Shown here one piece after another: positions 17,334 through 27,040 of a stretch of DNA of 64,000 bases. This DNA is from Phyllobacterium myrsinacearum. Its GTDB lineage: Bacteria > Pseudomonadota > Alphaproteobacteria > Rhizobiales > Rhizobiaceae. Every line of letters starts with the position of its first letter. The stretch's first letter is position 1. The notes below the pieces were generated by a model, which saw nothing but the letters and a program-made list of their open reading frames with translations, had not been told where the DNA came from and searched no databases. The position numbers and the translations under genes were made by a program. The DNA lies in contig NZ_JACGXN010000001.1 of the NCBI RefSeq assembly GCF_014138285.1, positions 919,314 to 983,313 on the forward strand. The letters are read 5' to 3'.

Positions 17334-17984
17334 ATGGATTCGAGCGCATTCAACAAATATGCCATGGCGTTCCTGGCAACAGTTTTCGTTGTCATGACAG
17401 CGGGCATCCTTTCGGACTTCGTATTTGACTCACATGCGCCCGAGAAACCCGGTTTTATCATCCAGGCTGCTGAAGCCGGCGGTGAAGGTGAAGCCGGCGC
17501 GCCTGCAGCGGCGGCTGCGGTACCGATCGCAACACTGCTTGCATCTGCCGATGCAACCCGCGGCGAAGCCGTTTTCAAGCGCTGCCAGGCTTGCCATACC
17601 GGTGAGAAGGGTGGAGCGAACAAGGTCGGCCCGAACCTCTGGGACATCGTTGATCGCCCAATGGCGACGCATGAGGGCTTCAGCTACTCAGGCGCCATCA
17701 AGGATTTCTCCAAAGGCGGCAAGGAGCTCTGGACATTTGACCATCTCAATCACTTCCTGACCTCGCCAAAGGCCTACATCAAGGGCACGGCCATGGGCTT
17801 TGCCGGTGACAAGAAGGACAATGAGCGCGCTGACCTGATCGCTTACCTGCGCACGCTTTCTGACAGTCCAAAGCCGCTTCCAGCTGCCGATGCAGCGCCG
17901 GCGGGTGGCGACAAACCAGCTGACCCGGCCAAACCGGCTGATGCCAAGCCTGCCGAAGGTGCCGCGCCTGCACCGGCGAAGTAA
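17334..17984 (+). CDS. cycM: membrane-anchored c-type cytochrome (CycM type)
   Basis: This 216-residue protein has an uncleaved N-terminal membrane anchor (about residues 10-30), an Ala/Gly-rich linker, and a class I cytochrome c domain with heme motif CQACH (Cys84, Cys87, His88) and likely axial ligand Met154 in GTAMGFAG. The tail from about 185 is a Pro/Ala/Lys repeat region. Homologous CycM proteins carry electrons from the bc1 complex to the aa3 oxidase on the periplasmic side of the inner membrane. A GAGGA site precedes the ATG. It is a single-gene unit ended by an intrinsic terminator, divergent from kdsB, which is the usual rhizobial arrangement. Confidence 0.92.
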   Translation: MDSSAFNKYAMAFLATVFVVMTAGILSDFVFDSHAPEKPGFIIQAAEAGGEGEAGAPAAAAAVPIATLLASADATRGEAVFKRCQACHTGEKGGANKVGPNLWDIVDRPMATHEGFSYSGAIKDFSKGGKELWTFDHLNHFLTSPKAYIKGTAMGFAGDKKDNERADLIAYLRTLSDSPKPLPAADAAPAGGDKPADPAKPADAKPAEGAAPAPAK

Positions 17985-18002
17985 ATCGCACATTAGTTTC
18001 AG

Positions 18003-18033
18003 GAAAAAGCCGGGCTCAATGCCCGGCTTTTTT
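18003..18033 (+). terminator. intrinsic terminator of cycM
   Basis: A nine-base stem AAGCCGGGC / GCCCGGCTT with a five-base loop is followed directly by TTTTTT, about 20 bases after the cycM stop. It is a textbook Rho-independent terminator and isolates cycM from the downstream transporter operon. Confidence 0.92.
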
Positions 18034-18130
18034 ATATCTGCATCAAGACTGCGTGTTTTTTTGCCGAAGGCCTGTTCTCTGCCGCATTTTCTCTTAGACT
18101 GACCCAAAAGAGAAATTGTGGAGATCTGAT

Positions 18131-20017
18131 TTGCACTTCCGTCCGCTCGTCGCCAGCCTCGCCCTTCTCGCCAGTCTGGCAGGAGCTTTCCCTCCCTTGA
18201 ATGCGAAGGCAGCGGAGCCCGAATGGCGCCACGCAGTCAGCGCTCTGGGCACACCGAAATACGAGCCGGACTTCAAACATTTTGATTTTGTGAACCCCGA
18301 TGCACCCAAGGGTGGAACTCTGAATCAAATTGCCCAGGGTTCATTTGACAGCCTTAATCCGTTTGTTGTTCAGGGAACATCCGCCGCAGGACTACCCGGC
18401 GGCACAATCTTGGGTGGGTACCTCTACGATACGCTTCTGAGCCGTGCAATTGATGAGCCTGCAACCAATTACGGCCTTCTCGCCGAAGCTATTGCTTACC
18501 CCGATGATTTTTCCTGGGTAAAGTTTCGTCTCAATCCAGCTGCAAAATGGCATGATGGACAACCGATTACGGTCGACGACGTCATCTGGTCGTTCGACAT
18601 CCTGAAAGCGCAAAGCCCGATTTACAACAAATACTATCATGATGTGACAAAGGCTGAGAAAACCGGGGACCGCGAGGTTACTTTCACGTTTGCGAGTGGC
18701 GGGAATCGCGAACTGCCAGGTATTGTCGGTGAATTTCCCATACTGCCAAAACACTGGTGGGAGGGCACTGATCAATCTGGCAAGAAACGCGATATCACAA
18801 AACCCTCGACAGAAATCCCTCTGGGATCCGCTGCCTACAAGATCGAGAGCGTTGATTTCGGCAAGACCATAGTGTGGAGCCGGGTCTCCGATTATTGGGG
18901 TAAAGATCTCCCCTCCAACGTTGGTCGCAACAATTTTGGGAGTATCCGTTACGAATATTTCCGGGATGCAAACGCCATATGGGAAGCTTTCAAGAAGGGC
19001 GGTTTCCAAGATTACCGCGGGGAGCCCAGTATTGGCCGCTGGATGCGCAACTACGACTTCCCGGCCTTCACCAGAGGCGATGTTATCAAGGCAGTCTATC
19101 CACAGCGGTCATCCGGCCGTATGCAAGGATTTCTTCTGAACACGCGGCGCGACAAGTTTAAGGATATCAAGGTGCGAGAGGCGTTGAATTTGGCCTTCGA
19201 CTTTGAGTCCATGAGCAAGAATGTATTTTTCGGTCAATACAAGCGAATAGACAGCTACTTTTCGGGCACGGAACTCGCGTCAAGTGGCCTTCCAACAGGT
19301 AAAGAGCTCGAGATTCTTCAAGCGGTTAAAGGTGAAGTACCGGAAGGTGTTTTCAATCAGGAATTCAAAAACCCGGTTTCTGATACGCCGCAGGCACAAC
19401 GGGATAATTTGCGCAAGGCCGTCTCGCTTTTACGAGACGCGGGTTATGATCAAAAAAATGGCAAGCTCGTCAATACAACGACTGGCCAACCTTTGACTAT
19501 TGAATTTCTGGCAGACGATCCAGGCGATGAACGCACGATCGGCCCCTTCATGACAAATCTTCGCAAACTTGGCATAGATGCGCAAATACGTGCCGTCGAT
19601 GCTGCCCAATATGCGGCCAGGGTCAACGATTATGATTATGATGTGATGGCGATTGCCGGGATCGGGCAAACGTTGTCACCAGGCAACGAGCAACGCGATT
19701 TCTGGGGGTCCAGCACCGCTGATACGCCTGGCGGACGCAACTATATGGGCATCAAAAATCCGGCCATCGACAAGCTGATCGATAGGGTGATCTTTGCTAG
19801 GGATCGCGACGAACTTGTGGCGGCAACCCATGCGCTCGACAGGGTCCTCCTGTGGAATTACTACGTTGTTCCACAATGGTATGATGACAGGATTAAGATT
19901 GCTTACTGGAATAAGTTCGGCATGCCTGACAAGCAACCGGATTATGCTGGTGTCGACCCACTTTCATGGTGGATAGACACCGCCAAAGAGCAAGCTTTGA
20001 AAGCTCGGGCCCAATGA
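18131..20017 (+). CDS. yejA: periplasmic peptide-binding protein (YejA-type), Sec-exported
   Basis: This 628-residue family-5 extracellular solute-binding protein has a Sec signal peptide (HFRPLVASLALLASLAGAF, cleavage near NAKA). The mature start matches YejA: WRHAVSALGTPKYEPDFKHFDFVNPDAPKGG, then the SBP_bac_5 lobes with AAKWHDGQPITVDDVIWSFDILK. The family delivers oligopeptides such as microcin C to the YejBEF importer, and in Brucella yej genes aid survival against antimicrobial peptides. The chosen start is a TTG at 18131 with GGAG seven bases upstream; the longer frame from a TTG at 18116 has no such site. Its TGA overlaps the next gene's ATG, a second YejA-type protein. Confidence 0.9.
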   Translation: MHFRPLVASLALLASLAGAFPPLNAKAAEPEWRHAVSALGTPKYEPDFKHFDFVNPDAPKGGTLNQIAQGSFDSLNPFVVQGTSAAGLPGGTILGGYLYDTLLSRAIDEPATNYGLLAEAIAYPDDFSWVKFRLNPAAKWHDGQPITVDDVIWSFDILKAQSPIYNKYYHDVTKAEKTGDREVTFTFASGGNRELPGIVGEFPILPKHWWEGTDQSGKKRDITKPSTEIPLGSAAYKIESVDFGKTIVWSRVSDYWGKDLPSNVGRNNFGSIRYEYFRDANAIWEAFKKGGFQDYRGEPSIGRWMRNYDFPAFTRGDVIKAVYPQRSSGRMQGFLLNTRRDKFKDIKVREALNLAFDFESMSKNVFFGQYKRIDSYFSGTELASSGLPTGKELEILQAVKGEVPEGVFNQEFKNPVSDTPQAQRDNLRKAVSLLRDAGYDQKNGKLVNTTTGQPLTIEFLADDPGDERTIGPFMTNLRKLGIDAQIRAVDAAQYAARVNDYDYDVMAIAGIGQTLSPGNEQRDFWGSSTADTPGGRNYMGIKNPAIDKLIDRVIFARDRDELVAATHALDRVLLWNYYVVPQWYDDRIKIAYWNKFGMPDKQPDYAGVDPLSWWIDTAKEQALKARAQ

Positions 20018-21891
20018 TGGGGGGGAGTCTCAGTCGCCGCGATCTGCTGAAATATTCAGGCGGGGCGGCACTTGCAGCCTTAGCGCCGCGTCTGGCACTG
20101 GCGGATGTGAAAACGGGTGCGCCGCTGCATGGCCTTTCCGCTTTCGGAGAGCTCAAATACGCCGAAGACTTTACACATTTCGAATACGCAAACCCTGATG
20201 CGCCGAAGGGTGGCACATTCTGCTTTTCGCCGCCCACATGGTATTTCAACCAGTCAACCCAAACCTTCAACACATTGAACGGTTTCAGTTCGCGCGGTGA
20301 TGCACCGCCGCGTATGGAACTGTGTTTTGATTCATTGATGACATCGGCGCTGGACGAGCCCGACTCGATCTATGGTCTTGTCGCTGAAAGCGTTACCGTA
20401 TCTGAAGACAAACGCTCCTTCACTTTCAGGCTCCGGCCGGAAGCGCGTTTCCACGATGGTTCACCGTTAACAGCCCATGATGCTGTTTTCAGCTACCAAA
20501 CACTAAAGGCCAAGGGACATCCCGATCTGTCGTTGATCCTAACGGAATTGCAGGAGATTGTTGCTGAAGACGATCACACACTGCGTCTCACTTTTTCCGG
20601 CAAGCACTCGGACCGGGCCATTCTCGACATCACACCGGCGATTCCGATCCTTTCAAAGTCCTGGTATGCCACCCGAGACTTTGATGCATCGACATTGGAA
20701 GCTCCTCTTGGATCAGGCGCCTACCGTGTTGGTATCGTTCGTGTGGGACAGACCATTGAGTTTGAACGCGTTGCTGACTACTGGGCAAAGGATCTGCCTG
20801 TACAGCGCGGCTCCAACCATTTTGACCGCATCCGCATCGAATTCTTTCGCGACCGGCAACCGGATTTTGAAGCCTTCAAGAAAGGCGATATTTACTGGCG
20901 CTCCGAGTCGACGGCCAAGACATGGGCGACGGAGTACAATTTTCCTGCCATTCAACAGAAACGCGTCATGAAACGCGAGTTTCCCAGCGAAAAGCGCCCC
21001 ACAATGCAAGGCTGGGCATTGAACCAACGCCGAAACCAATTTCGTGATCCGCGTGTTCGGGAAGCCATTGCTTTATGCTTCGACTTTGAATGGACGAAGA
21101 AAAACCTCTTCTATGATGTCTATGAACGCTCGCAATCCCTGTTTGAGAAGTCGGATTTTCGTGCCGAAGGCAAACCCTCAGCAGAAGAACTCGCCATCAT
21201 GGAGCCGCTCCGCGAAAAGCTGCCGCCGGAGATTTTCGGTGATGCGGTCATGCAGCCCGTATCGGACGGGTCCGGGCGTGACAGGAACAATCTGCGCCGC
21301 GCCATCGAACTTATTACTGCCGCCGGGTATACGCGGACGAACGGCAAGTTCACTGATACCAGTGGCCAGACATTCAATCTTGAGCTGTTGATACAAGCGG
21401 AAGTCTTCACACGCTCCTCGACGCCTTTCATCAACAATCTCAATGCCATCGGCATCAACGCAACGCTACGGCTGGTCGATCCGGCGCAATATCAGATCCG
21501 TCTGCAGGACTTTGATTTCGACATGACGGGGTTCGCCCTCTCACTTAGCCCGACATCAACGCAAGAGGGTTTGGAAACACTGTTCGGCTCCAAGTCAGCC
21601 AATGTACCCGGTTCTCGCAACTTCGCCGGTATAGCCGATACTACCGTGGATGCGTTGATTCAGAAGGTCAGTGAAGCCACAACGCGCGCAGAACTGGTCA
21701 CGATTATGCGTGTTCTGGATCGGCTCTTGCGTATAAGGCGTGACTGGATTCCAAATTGGTACAGTGCGAATCACCTGATCGCCTATTGGGATATGTTCGG
21801 TTTCAAGGAACCGAAGCCCGATTATGGCTTTCCGGTTGAAACGCTGTGGTGGCTTGACGAAGCAAAGGCAAAGGCAATTGGCAAGATTTAA
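20014..21891 (+). CDS. yejA: second YejA-type peptide-binding protein with Tat-like signal
   Basis: This 625-residue paralogue of the preceding protein shares the mature start (GAPLHGLSAFGELKYAEDFTHFEYANPDAPKGG) and lobes. Its signal peptide differs: SLSRRDLLKYSGGAALAAL carries a twin-arginine S-R-R-x-L-L-K motif and a weak hydrophobic core ending in ALA, so export by Tat rather than Sec is likely. The start is the ATG at 20014, overlapping the previous TGA (ATGA). The longer frame starting at 19966 lies inside the upstream gene. Two adjacent binding proteins feeding one YejBEF transporter suggest different ligand ranges. The gene is 27 bases from yejB. Confidence 0.9.
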   Translation: MMGGSLSRRDLLKYSGGAALAALAPRLALADVKTGAPLHGLSAFGELKYAEDFTHFEYANPDAPKGGTFCFSPPTWYFNQSTQTFNTLNGFSSRGDAPPRMELCFDSLMTSALDEPDSIYGLVAESVTVSEDKRSFTFRLRPEARFHDGSPLTAHDAVFSYQTLKAKGHPDLSLILTELQEIVAEDDHTLRLTFSGKHSDRAILDITPAIPILSKSWYATRDFDASTLEAPLGSGAYRVGIVRVGQTIEFERVADYWAKDLPVQRGSNHFDRIRIEFFRDRQPDFEAFKKGDIYWRSESTAKTWATEYNFPAIQQKRVMKREFPSEKRPTMQGWALNQRRNQFRDPRVREAIALCFDFEWTKKNLFYDVYERSQSLFEKSDFRAEGKPSAEELAIMEPLREKLPPEIFGDAVMQPVSDGSGRDRNNLRRAIELITAAGYTRTNGKFTDTSGQTFNLELLIQAEVFTRSSTPFINNLNAIGINATLRLVDPAQYQIRLQDFDFDMTGFALSLSPTSTQEGLETLFGSKSANVPGSRNFAGIADTTVDALIQKVSEATTRAELVTIMRVLDRLLRIRRDWIPNWYSANHLIAYWDMFGFKEPKPDYGFPVETLWWLDEAKAKAIGKI

Positions 21892-21918
21892 AATAATATC
21901 CCCCGGAGCACCGTCTTA

Positions 21919-23022
21919 ATGGGAGCCTATATTCTACGGCGTTTGCTCCTGATGATACCGACCCTGTTCGGGGTGCTGCTTGTCTGCTTCGTGATTGTAC
22001 AGTTCGTCCCCGGTGGCCCCGTCCAGCGTATTATCGGCCAACTCACCGGACAGGGCGGAAACGCGCTCGACCGAATCGGTGGCGGTGGCGCTGATTTCGG
22101 ACAAAGCAACGAATCCCTTGGTACCGGCACTGCCAATTCGAAATACCGTGGCGCTCAAGGATTGGATCCAGCCTTTATTGCCAGCCTCGAAAAGCAGTTT
22201 GGGCTCGATAAACCGCCGCTGGAACGTTTCCGTATTCTGGTATGGAATTATCTGCGCTTCGATTTCGGCAACAGCTATTTCCGCGATATCAGCGTCGTGC
22301 AGCTCATCAAGGAAAAACTGCCTGTCTCCATATCGCTGGGGCTTTGGATGACATTGATATCCTATGCGATTTCCATACCGCTCGGCATTCGAAAAGCTAT
22401 CAAGGATGGTTCCGCCTTCGACGTCTGGACCAGTGCCGTCGTGGTTGTCGGCTATGCGATACCGGGTTTTCTCTTCGGTATCATGCTGATTGTGTTTTTT
22501 GCCGGCGGTTCGTTTTTTGACTGGTTCCCGCTGCGCGGTTTGACTTCAAACAATTTCGCCGACCTCTCCTTCTTCGGCAAGATTGTCGACTATGCCTGGC
22601 ATATTGCCCTGCCATTGACCGCCATGCTGCTGTCTGCCTTCGCCACGACGACACTCCTGACCAAGAATTCGTTCCTAGACGAAATCCGCAAGCAGTATGT
22701 CACCACGGCGCGAGCCAAAGGATTGACCGAACGCAAGATTCTCTATGGACACGTGTTCCGCAACGCAATGCTGATCGTCATTGCTGGATTTCCTAGCGCC
22801 TTTATCTCCATCTTCTTCACGGGGCAGTTGCTGATCGAGGCTATTTTCTCACTCGATGGGCTCGGATTGCTCGGCTATGAATCAATCATCAACCGCGACT
22901 ACCCGGTGGTGATTGCCACAGTTTATATTTTCGCCCTCGTCGGTGTGGTGATCAGTCTCCTCTCCGATCTGCTCTACACATGGATTGATCCGCGTATCGA
23001 CTTCGAGCGGAGGGACGTCTGA
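21919..23022 (+). CDS. yejB: peptide ABC transporter permease YejB
   Basis: The 367-residue inner-membrane permease has an N-terminal span ([32 protein letters not shown]) typical of the DppB/OppB family, a periplasmic segment, then five further spans. The cytosolic EAA loop is visible at [43 protein letters not shown], which contacts the ATPase. The long Gly-rich periplasmic insertion (about 45-75) is typical of YejB. The stop overlaps the yejE start (TGATG), so they are translationally coupled, and a CCCGGAG ribosome-binding site precedes its own ATG. Confidence 0.94.
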   Translation: MGAYILRRLLLMIPTLFGVLLVCFVIVQFVPGGPVQRIIGQLTGQGGNALDRIGGGGADFGQSNESLGTGTANSKYRGAQGLDPAFIASLEKQFGLDKPPLERFRILVWNYLRFDFGNSYFRDISVVQLIKEKLPVSISLGLWMTLISYAISIPLGIRKAIKDGSAFDVWTSAVVVVGYAIPGFLFGIMLIVFFAGGSFFDWFPLRGLTSNNFADLSFFGKIVDYAWHIALPLTAMLLSAFATTTLLTKNSFLDEIRKQYVTTARAKGLTERKILYGHVFRNAMLIVIAGFPSAFISIFFTGQLLIEAIFSLDGLGLLGYESIINRDYPVVIATVYIFALVGVVISLLSDLLYTWIDPRIDFERRDV

Positions 23023-24167
23023 TGAGTGATTCAAGCATCGGCACCCAAGCCGCACCTGCTGCCGTTCGCCGCCCTCGCCTCTCGCCGCTCAATGCCCGGC
23101 GTTGGCAGAACTTCAAGGCCAACCGCCGCGGCTGGTGGGCCTTGTGGATTTTCCTGTTCCTGTTCATTGCTTCGCTGTTCGGCGAATTCATTGCCAATGA
23201 CAAGCCGATCCTTGTTTCATACAAAGGTGAAATCCTCTTTCCGGTGCTTGTCGATTATCCCGAAGAGAAGTTCAACGGCTTCTATGCGGTGACGGATTAT
23301 CGCGATCCGGTCATTCAGGATGAGATCAATGCCAACGGCTGGGCGATCTGGCCGCCGATCCGCTATTCCTACCGCACTGTCAACAATGAACTGCCTGATA
23401 CGGCTCCATCCAAACCCTTCTGGCTCTATACGCCGGAGGAGCGCTGCGCCCGTTATCCGCAGGGCGTGAATGATGGCAATTGCACATTCGGCAATATGAA
23501 TATTCTGGGCACCGACGATCAGGCACGCGATGTGTTTGCCCGCGCGCTCTATGGTTTCCGCATTTCCGTGCTGTTCGGGCTGATCCTGACGGCTGCATCC
23601 GCTGTCATCGGCGTAACGGCTGGCGCCTTGCAGGGCTACTTCGGCGGCTGGCTCGACCTGCTGGCCCAGCGCTTCATCGAAATCTGGTCCTCGGTACCAA
23701 CCCTGTATCTCCTGCTGATCATGGCATCGATCCTGCCGCCGGGCTTCTGGATTCTGCTTGGTATCATGCTGCTGTTCTCGTGGGTGCATTTTGTCGGCAT
23801 TGTCCGTGCTGAGTTTCTGCGCGCCCGCAATTTCGAATATGTGAATGCCGCGCGGGCGCTTGGCGTACGTGACCGCACCATCATGTTCCGGCACCTCCTG
23901 CCCAACGCCATGGTGACGACACTGACTTTCCTGCCCTTCATTCTCAACGGATCGATCACGACCCTCACATCACTCGACTTCCTCGGCTTCGGCCTGCCTC
24001 CGGGCTCGGCATCGCTTGGCGAACTTCTGGCACAGGGCAAGAACAACCTGCAGGCACCATGGCTGGGCCTGACCGGGTTCGTCGTCATCTCCCTGATGCT
24101 GTCACTGCTGATCTTTGTCGGCGAAGCGACCCGTGATGCATTCGATCCGCGCAAGGCTTTTAAATGA
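23022..24167 (+). CDS. yejE: peptide ABC transporter permease YejE
   Basis: This 381-residue DppC/OppC-type permease is the partner of YejB. It opens with a cytosolic segment, the span WWALWIFLFLFIASLFGEFI and a large periplasmic domain (about 60-155) including LVSYKGEILFPVLVDYPEEKFNGFY. That domain distinguishes YejE from ordinary OppC proteins and may contact the binding protein. Five more spans follow, with the EAA motif at YVNAARALGVRDRTIMFRHLLPNAM. The ATG overlaps the yejB TGA and the stop overlaps the yejF ATG, so stoichiometry is likely set by coupling. Confidence 0.94.
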   Translation: MSDSSIGTQAAPAAVRRPRLSPLNARRWQNFKANRRGWWALWIFLFLFIASLFGEFIANDKPILVSYKGEILFPVLVDYPEEKFNGFYAVTDYRDPVIQDEINANGWAIWPPIRYSYRTVNNELPDTAPSKPFWLYTPEERCARYPQGVNDGNCTFGNMNILGTDDQARDVFARALYGFRISVLFGLILTAASAVIGVTAGALQGYFGGWLDLLAQRFIEIWSSVPTLYLLLIMASILPPGFWILLGIMLLFSWVHFVGIVRAEFLRARNFEYVNAARALGVRDRTIMFRHLLPNAMVTTLTFLPFILNGSITTLTSLDFLGFGLPPGSASLGELLAQGKNNLQAPWLGLTGFVVISLMLSLLIFVGEATRDAFDPRKAFK

Positions 24168-25795
24168 GTGCGTCCCCTCTTCTTTCCGTTCGCGACCTTT
24201 CGGTTGCCTTCACCCAGAACGGCCGCCAGTCGCTTGCTGTCGATCATATTTCGTTCGATATTGCTCAGGGTGAGACTGTTGCGCTTGTTGGCGAATCCGG
24301 CTCCGGCAAATCAGTCTCGGCTCTATCGATCCTGAAACTTCTGCCCTATCCGCCGGCGTCGCATCCCTCGGGGCAGATCCTGTTTAACGGGCAAGACCTT
24401 CTGGACAGTGATGAGAATGATCTGCGCCGTGTCCGCGGCAACGACATCACCATGATCTTCCAGGAGCCGATGACCTCGCTTAATCCACTTCATACGATCG
24501 AAAAGCAGATTGTCGAAGTGTTGAAGCTGCACCAGGGCATGGCCGACAAAGCCGCAAAGCAAAGGACGCTCGCGCTTCTGCACGAGGTAGGTATCCGCGA
24601 ACCGGAAAAACGGCTCGACGCCTATCCTCACCAGCTTTCTGGCGGCCAGCGTCAGCGTGTGATGATTGCCATGGCGCTTGCCAACAAGCCCAAGCTGTTG
24701 ATAGCCGATGAGCCCACCACCGCACTTGATGTAACCGTGCAGGCACAGATCCTGCAATTGCTTGCCGATCTCAAGAAGGCACAGGGCATGTCCATGCTGT
24801 TCATCACGCATGACCTCGGCATTGTCCGCAAGATAGCCGATCGCGTCTGCGTCATGACAAAGGGAAAAATTGTCGAGACCGGCCCCACCAGGGAAATTTT
24901 CGACAATCCGCAGCACGAATACACGCGTCATCTGCTTGCCGCCGAACCAAAGGGCAATCCGCCCTCTGCCGACCTTTCCGCCGCGCCCGTTATGCGGGGT
25001 GAACAGGTCAAGGTCTGGTTCCCGATCAAACAGGGTTTCCTGCGGCGGACCGTCGATCATGTGAAGGCCGTTGATGGTATCGATGTTACCATTCGTGCCG
25101 GACAGACACTCGGTGTCGTTGGCGAGTCCGGTTCGGGCAAGACCACGCTGGGGCTAGCGCTCTCGCGCATGATTTCTTCACAAGGTGTCATCCGCTTTGG
25201 CGAAAAGGACATCAACCAGTTTTCCTTCAAGCAGATGCGCCCCTTGCGGCGTGAATTGCAGATTGTGTTTCAGGACCCGTTCGGCTCGCTGTCGCCCCGG
25301 ATGTCAATTGCCGACATCGTGGCTGAAGGGCTTGCCGTGCACGAACCGAAACTGTCGGCAGATGAGCGGGACGCACGTGTTGTTGCGGCTCTGAAAGAGG
25401 TCAATCTCGATCCGGAGAATCGCTTCCGCTATCCGCACGAGTTTTCCGGCGGCCAGCGCCAGCGCATTGCCATTGCCCGCGCCATGGTGCTCAATCCGCG
25501 CTTCGTCATGCTCGACGAGCCGACCTCGGCCCTCGATATGAGCGTACAGGCACAGGTGGTCGACCTCTTGCGCGGATTGCAGCAAAAGCACAATCTGGCC
25601 TATCTTTTCATTAGTCACGATCTCAAAGTGGTTAAAGCGCTGGCCAATGACGTGCTTGTCATGCGCAATGGCAAAGCGGTTGAATACGGTCCGTCGGAGG
25701 AAATCTTCGCCAATCCGAAGAGCGACTATACAAAAGCACTGATGGCGGCAGCCTTCAGGATAGAAACGGCCGAACAGGGAGCAGTAAGCGAATGA
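24164..25795 (+). CDS. yejF: peptide ABC transporter ATPase YejF (tandem nucleotide-binding domains)
   Basis: This 543-residue protein fuses two ABC ATPase domains, as expected for YejF. Each half has a Walker A GESGSGKS/T (first at about 43-50, second near 322), a Q-loop (FQEPMTSLNP; FQDPFGSLSP), a signature LSGGQRQRV / FSGGQRQRI, and Walker B with DEPT(T/S)ALD. The C-terminal half ends with the OppD-like segment. It powers peptide import through YejB/YejE. The ATG overlaps the yejE stop (ATGA) and its TGA overlaps the ghrA ATG, so the five genes from 18131 behave as one operon with ghrA as the sixth. Confidence 0.95.
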   Translation: MSASPLLSVRDLSVAFTQNGRQSLAVDHISFDIAQGETVALVGESGSGKSVSALSILKLLPYPPASHPSGQILFNGQDLLDSDENDLRRVRGNDITMIFQEPMTSLNPLHTIEKQIVEVLKLHQGMADKAAKQRTLALLHEVGIREPEKRLDAYPHQLSGGQRQRVMIAMALANKPKLLIADEPTTALDVTVQAQILQLLADLKKAQGMSMLFITHDLGIVRKIADRVCVMTKGKIVETGPTREIFDNPQHEYTRHLLAAEPKGNPPSADLSAAPVMRGEQVKVWFPIKQGFLRRTVDHVKAVDGIDVTIRAGQTLGVVGESGSGKTTLGLALSRMISSQGVIRFGEKDINQFSFKQMRPLRRELQIVFQDPFGSLSPRMSIADIVAEGLAVHEPKLSADERDARVVAALKEVNLDPENRFRYPHEFSGGQRQRIAIARAMVLNPRFVMLDEPTSALDMSVQAQVVDLLRGLQQKHNLAYLFISHDLKVVKALANDVLVMRNGKAVEYGPSEEIFANPKSDYTKALMAAAFRIETAEQGAVSE

Positions 25796-26748
25796 CCGGG
25801 ACAAGCGACACGATTTTTCTGGCTGTAACCGGGTGGGACCCCGAGGTCTGGTTGTCGGAGTTTGCCAAGAACGCCCCTCAGCGCAAACTTGTCCTGAATA
25901 CAGATACGGACAAGGAAAAGGTTCGCTATGCACTGGTGTGGAAACAGCGCCCCGGATCACTCGCCGACCTGCCCAACCTGAAAGTCATTTTCTCACTGGG
26001 CGCAGGTGTGGATCACGTGTTCCATGACGACAAGATTCCAGACGTGCCCATCGTTCGTATTGTATCGCCTGACCTGACCATGCGCATGACCGAATATGTT
26101 GTCTGGCAGGTGCTGGATCACCATCGCCTCGGACTGCGTTACCGGCAGCAGCAGGCCGGTAAGGTCTGGCATGAGGACCGGCGTCAACCGGCAGCCCATG
26201 AAGTCAATGTCGGCATTCTCGGCATGGGCGTGCTTGGCCGCGATGCCGCCCTGAAACTGCGCAACCTGGGTTTCAAGGTCAGCGGCTGGAGCCGCCGCCC
26301 CCAGACAGTCGAAGGCGTGATCAGTCATTCTGGTAACGATGGTCTGAGAGACTTTCTGAAAGATGCGGATATTGTCGTTTCACTGTTGCCCCTGACACCC
26401 GACACCAGGGGCATCCTGTCGATGAATCTTTTTGCACAGATGAAAACCGATGGTCCCCTGGGCGCCCCCGTACTGATCAATGCCGGACGGGGTGGTCTCC
26501 AGAACGAAGCTGACATTCTGGCCGCACTGGAGCGCGGCATGCTGTCGGCTGTCACCCTTGACGTATTCAACAAGGAACCTTTGCCGAAGGACAGCGCCCT
26601 CTGGACACACCCACAGGTGATTATAACCCCGCATGCGGCGGCAAGCTCCAGCCCTTCGGCACTCGTTCCTGAGATCATCGCCCAGATCGAATCCTATGAA
26701 CGCGGCGAGCCGTTGAAAAATATTGTCGACAGGGAAGCCCAGTATTAG
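25792..26748 (+). CDS. ghrA: glyoxylate/hydroxypyruvate reductase A
   Basis: This 318-residue D-isomer-specific 2-hydroxyacid dehydrogenase is of the GhrA branch. The substrate domain has LKVIFSLGAGVDHV; the NAD(P)-binding domain has VGILGMGVLGRDAALKLRNLGFKVSGWSR, where the Arg residues after the second strand favour NADPH. The catalytic Arg (INAGRGGL), Glu (FNKEPLP) and His (ITPHAAASS) are all visible. It reduces glyoxylate to glycolate and hydroxypyruvate to glycerate. Translation is coupled to yejF through ATGA. The connection of this enzyme to peptide transport is not obvious; it may be a simple conserved co-transcription. Confidence 0.9.
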   Translation: MTGTSDTIFLAVTGWDPEVWLSEFAKNAPQRKLVLNTDTDKEKVRYALVWKQRPGSLADLPNLKVIFSLGAGVDHVFHDDKIPDVPIVRIVSPDLTMRMTEYVVWQVLDHHRLGLRYRQQQAGKVWHEDRRQPAAHEVNVGILGMGVLGRDAALKLRNLGFKVSGWSRRPQTVEGVISHSGNDGLRDFLKDADIVVSLLPLTPDTRGILSMNLFAQMKTDGPLGAPVLINAGRGGLQNEADILAALERGMLSAVTLDVFNKEPLPKDSALWTHPQVIITPHAAASSSPSALVPEIIAQIESYERGEPLKNIVDREAQY

Positions 26749-26801
26749 AAAAATTTGGCTTTGACGTCCGGCAGCCTTCGGATAGGTTGCTCCTTGCAAG
26801 T

Positions 26802-26956
26802 GTTCTCAGGGCGGGGCGCAATTCCCCACCGGCGGTAATCACTGGGTGTCGAAAGATGTCAGGTGCGAGCCCGCGAGCGCTTTCCGGTTTCCGGAAAGGT
26901 CAGCAGATTTCGGTGCAATTCCGAAGCCGACGGTATAGTCCGGATGAAAGAGAACA
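26802..26956 (+). promoter_or_regulatory. FMN riboswitch (RFN element)
   Basis: All conserved RFN blocks are present in order: GTTCTCAGGGCGGGG at the 5' side of P1/P2, CCCCACCGGCGGTAA, AGCCCGCGAGCG, GGTCAGCAGATTTCGGTG, TCCGAAGCCGACGGTATAGT, CCGGATGAAAGAGAAC closing P1. The variable hairpin (GCTTTCCGGTTTCCGGAAAGG) lies between. FMN binding normally represses the downstream riboflavin gene. Between the aptamer and ribH2 a GGGTTGCC / GGCAATCCC stem is followed by a T-rich stretch (AGACCGTTTTT), which could be a terminator-type expression platform about 27 bases upstream of the coding region's ribosome-binding site. The control of ribH2 is well supported; the platform is inferred. Confidence 0.95.
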
Positions 26957-27040
26957 ACTGAAAGCAAGGGTTGCCTTCCCGGCAATCCCAGACCGTTTTT
27001 GGTTGTGCCCTGATTCACGTCAACTCTTGAGGAGACCGAC

